DNA of 64,000 nt from Atherix ibis (lineage: Eukaryota; Arthropoda; Insecta; Diptera; Athericidae). How positions within the stretch are numbered: position 1 is the stretch's first letter; the number at the start of each line of letters is the position of its first letter. The notes beneath the pieces are model-generated. The model saw only the letters and a program-made list of their open reading frames with translations. It was not told the origin of the DNA and made no database searches. The stretch is from positions 35,311,000 through 35,374,999 of the forward strand of contig OY282607.1 in assembly GCA_958298945.1 (NCBI GenBank), given 5' to 3'. The position numbers and the translations under genes were made by a program. This document shows, piece by piece, positions 62,401 to 64,000 of this stretch.

Positions 62401-64000
62401 ATAAGACAGCAATAATCAATCGTTTTAATCTTATTGCATTAACGGAAAATTACTCTAAACGCACTTCAAATACTATAAATTATACCAAACCTGTACACCA
62501 AAATTCAATGAGACTTGATTTTTTTCAAATGGCATTACACAAGTTTTTTAATAAATTCCTTTTTTTAATATCAAAATTGTTATTTCGAAAAAATGTATTT
62601 TTTTCAAATTAATATCAAACATGAATTTTTTTAAATTGTGTAATAAAACTAAGTAATAAAATATTGATCCATAAAAATCTAAATAAAATAAAAATCATTT
62701 TTTTATAGCAAAACATTTATTATGAAAATTCTTCGACGATTAGTACAGAAACAAAATAAGACAGCAATAATAAACCGTTTGTATCAATTATATTAACGGA
62801 AAATTACTCTAAACGCACTTCAAATACTATAAATTATACCAAACCTGTACACTAAAATTCAATGAGACTTGATTTTTTTCAAATGGCATTACACAAGTTT
62901 TTTAATGTATTTCTTCTGTTAAATATCAATATTGTTATTTAGCAAAAAATGTGTTGTTTTTTTTTCAAATTAATATCAAAGATGAATTTTTTAAATTATG
63001 TAATAAAATATTTATCCATAAGAATCTAAATTTAAAAAAAATCAATTTTTTTATAGCAAAATATTTATTATGAAAATTTTACGACGATTAGTACAGAAAC
63101 AAAAGAAGACAGGAATAATCAATCGTTTTAATCTTATTGTATTAACGGAAAATTACTATAAACGCACTTCAAATACTATAAATTATACCAAACCTGTACA
63201 CCAATATTCAATGAGATTTTATTTTTTTCAAATGGCATTACACAGCTTTTTAAAGAATTTCTTCTATTAAATATCAATATTGTTATTTAGAAAAAAATGT
63301 GTTGTTTTTTTTCAAATTAATATCAAAGATGAATTTTTTAAATTATGTAATAAAATATTGATCCATAAAAATCTAAATAAAATAAAAATCCTTTTTTTTT
63401 ATAGCAAAACATTTATTATAAAAATTCTTCGACGATTAATACAGAAACAAAAGAAGACAGCAATAATAAACCGTTTGCATCAATTCTATTAACGGAAAAC
63501 TACTATAAACGCACTTCAAATACTATAAATTATACCAAACCTGTACACCAATATTCAATGAGATTTTATTTTTTTCAAATGGCATTACAGAAGTTTTTTA
63601 ATGAATTTCTTCTGTTTAATATCAAAATTGTTATTTCGAAAAAATGTATTTTTTTCAAATTAATATCAAACATGAATTTTTTTTAAATTGTGTAATAAAA
63701 CTAAGTAATAAAATATTGATCCATAAACATCTAAAATAAAAATCAATTTTTTATAGCAAAACATTTATTATGAAAATTCTTCGACGATTAGTACAGAAAC
63801 AAAATAAGACAGCAATAATCAATCGTTTTAATCTTATTGTATTAACGGAAAATTACTATAAACGAACTTCAAATACTATAAATTATACCAAACCTGTACC
63901 CCAAAATTCAATGAGACTTGATTTGTTTCAAAAGGCATTACACAAGTTTTTTTAATGAATTTCTTTTTTTGAAATCAAAATTGTTATTTCGAAAAAATGT
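59490..64000 (+). repeat. Tandem satellite array of ~349-bp monomers carrying a recurrent reading frame
   Basis: Thirteen monomers are visible, and the array runs off the window. Using the MKIL codon as anchor, they begin at 59587, 59950, 60266, 60613, 60957, 61311, 61672, 62016, 62367, 62722, 63070, 63418 and 63770. Periods are 316-363 bp; the 316 is explained by a ~30-bp deletion after 60170. Each monomer has a CATTTTTTTATAGCAAAACA block (like a 3' splice site), then the frame, then TATTGATCCATAAAAATCTA and AATAAAATAAA. Copies differ by point changes and T-run length. No target duplications or terminal repeats mark single units, so this is an in-situ tandem array and not a set of insertions. 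Confidence 0.95.
59587..59904 (+). other. Longest satellite-borne open frame (105 codons)
   Basis: It reads MKILRLLVQKQKKTAIINRF, NLIILTENYSKRTSNTINYE, YTKPVHQNSMRLVFFQKALH and KFFNEFLLF. The first ~35 residues are basic with no acidic residue before the Glu of LTENY, resembling a mitochondrial presequence, and are followed by YSKRTSNT. Sister frames with ATG intact start at 60266, 60957, 61311, 62367, 63070 and 63770. C-terminal ends differ because T runs vary in length. Differences between copies (R/L, K/N, I/A/V, S/Y, K/M) are nearly all amino-acid changing, which argues against present protein-level constraint. No homologous protein recognised. Confidence 0.3.

Noticed and set aside
59490..64000. 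CRISPR array or tandemly duplicated functional gene family
   Set aside because: The genome is eukaryotic and the repeats are contiguous ~349-bp units without spacers. As a gene family it is unlikely, because differences between copies are mostly amino-acid changing and several copies have lost the start codon.

Overview
The window is nuclear DNA from an AT-rich insect, most probably a fly. The evidence is short introns with canonical GT..AG ends, three metazoan housekeeping-type genes, and many decayed Tc1/mariner, Jockey-, RTE- and R1-clade elements of the kinds common in Diptera. The species cannot be named from the sequence.

Layout. Positions 1-25,700 are gene-poor and built from transposon remains: a Jockey-clade tail (91-405), a dimeric satellite interrupted by a 5'-truncated RTE element with an exact 11-bp target-site duplication (1881-4020), two mariners with recognisable inverted repeats plus one with near-matching ends, several older transposase remnants, an R1-clade ORF2 tail on the minus strand, and MITE-like elements at 4763-4918 and 25198-25717. 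Positions 25,700-41,640 form a very AT-rich, T-biased desert. It holds a further MITE (31286-31593), a SINE-like tRNA-derived stretch, a transposase remnant and one GC-richer 828-bp insertion between 14-bp direct repeats (38260-39115).

Positions 41,700-59,020 hold the real genes. A nine-exon FAM120A/B homologue (minus, 48142-41716, 1095 aa) and a three-exon DENND2-type Rab exchange factor (minus, 55990-51867, 1108 aa) lie head to tail. A four-exon DNAJC9 homologue (plus, 57931-59016, 291 aa) is divergent from the DENND2 gene. The gene products act in separate processes (RNA binding/scaffolding, Rab activation, histone H3-H4 co-chaperoning), and nothing here suggests a shared pathway. A possible small minus-strand gene lies between DENND2 and DNAJC9.

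From about 59,490 to the window end runs a tandem array of roughly 349-bp monomers (13 counted, continuing past the edge). Many monomers carry the same ATG-initiated reading frame behind a splice-acceptor-like tract. This array, the 14-bp-flanked unknown insertion and the paired perfect hairpins at 23158-23275 are the most unusual things in the window.
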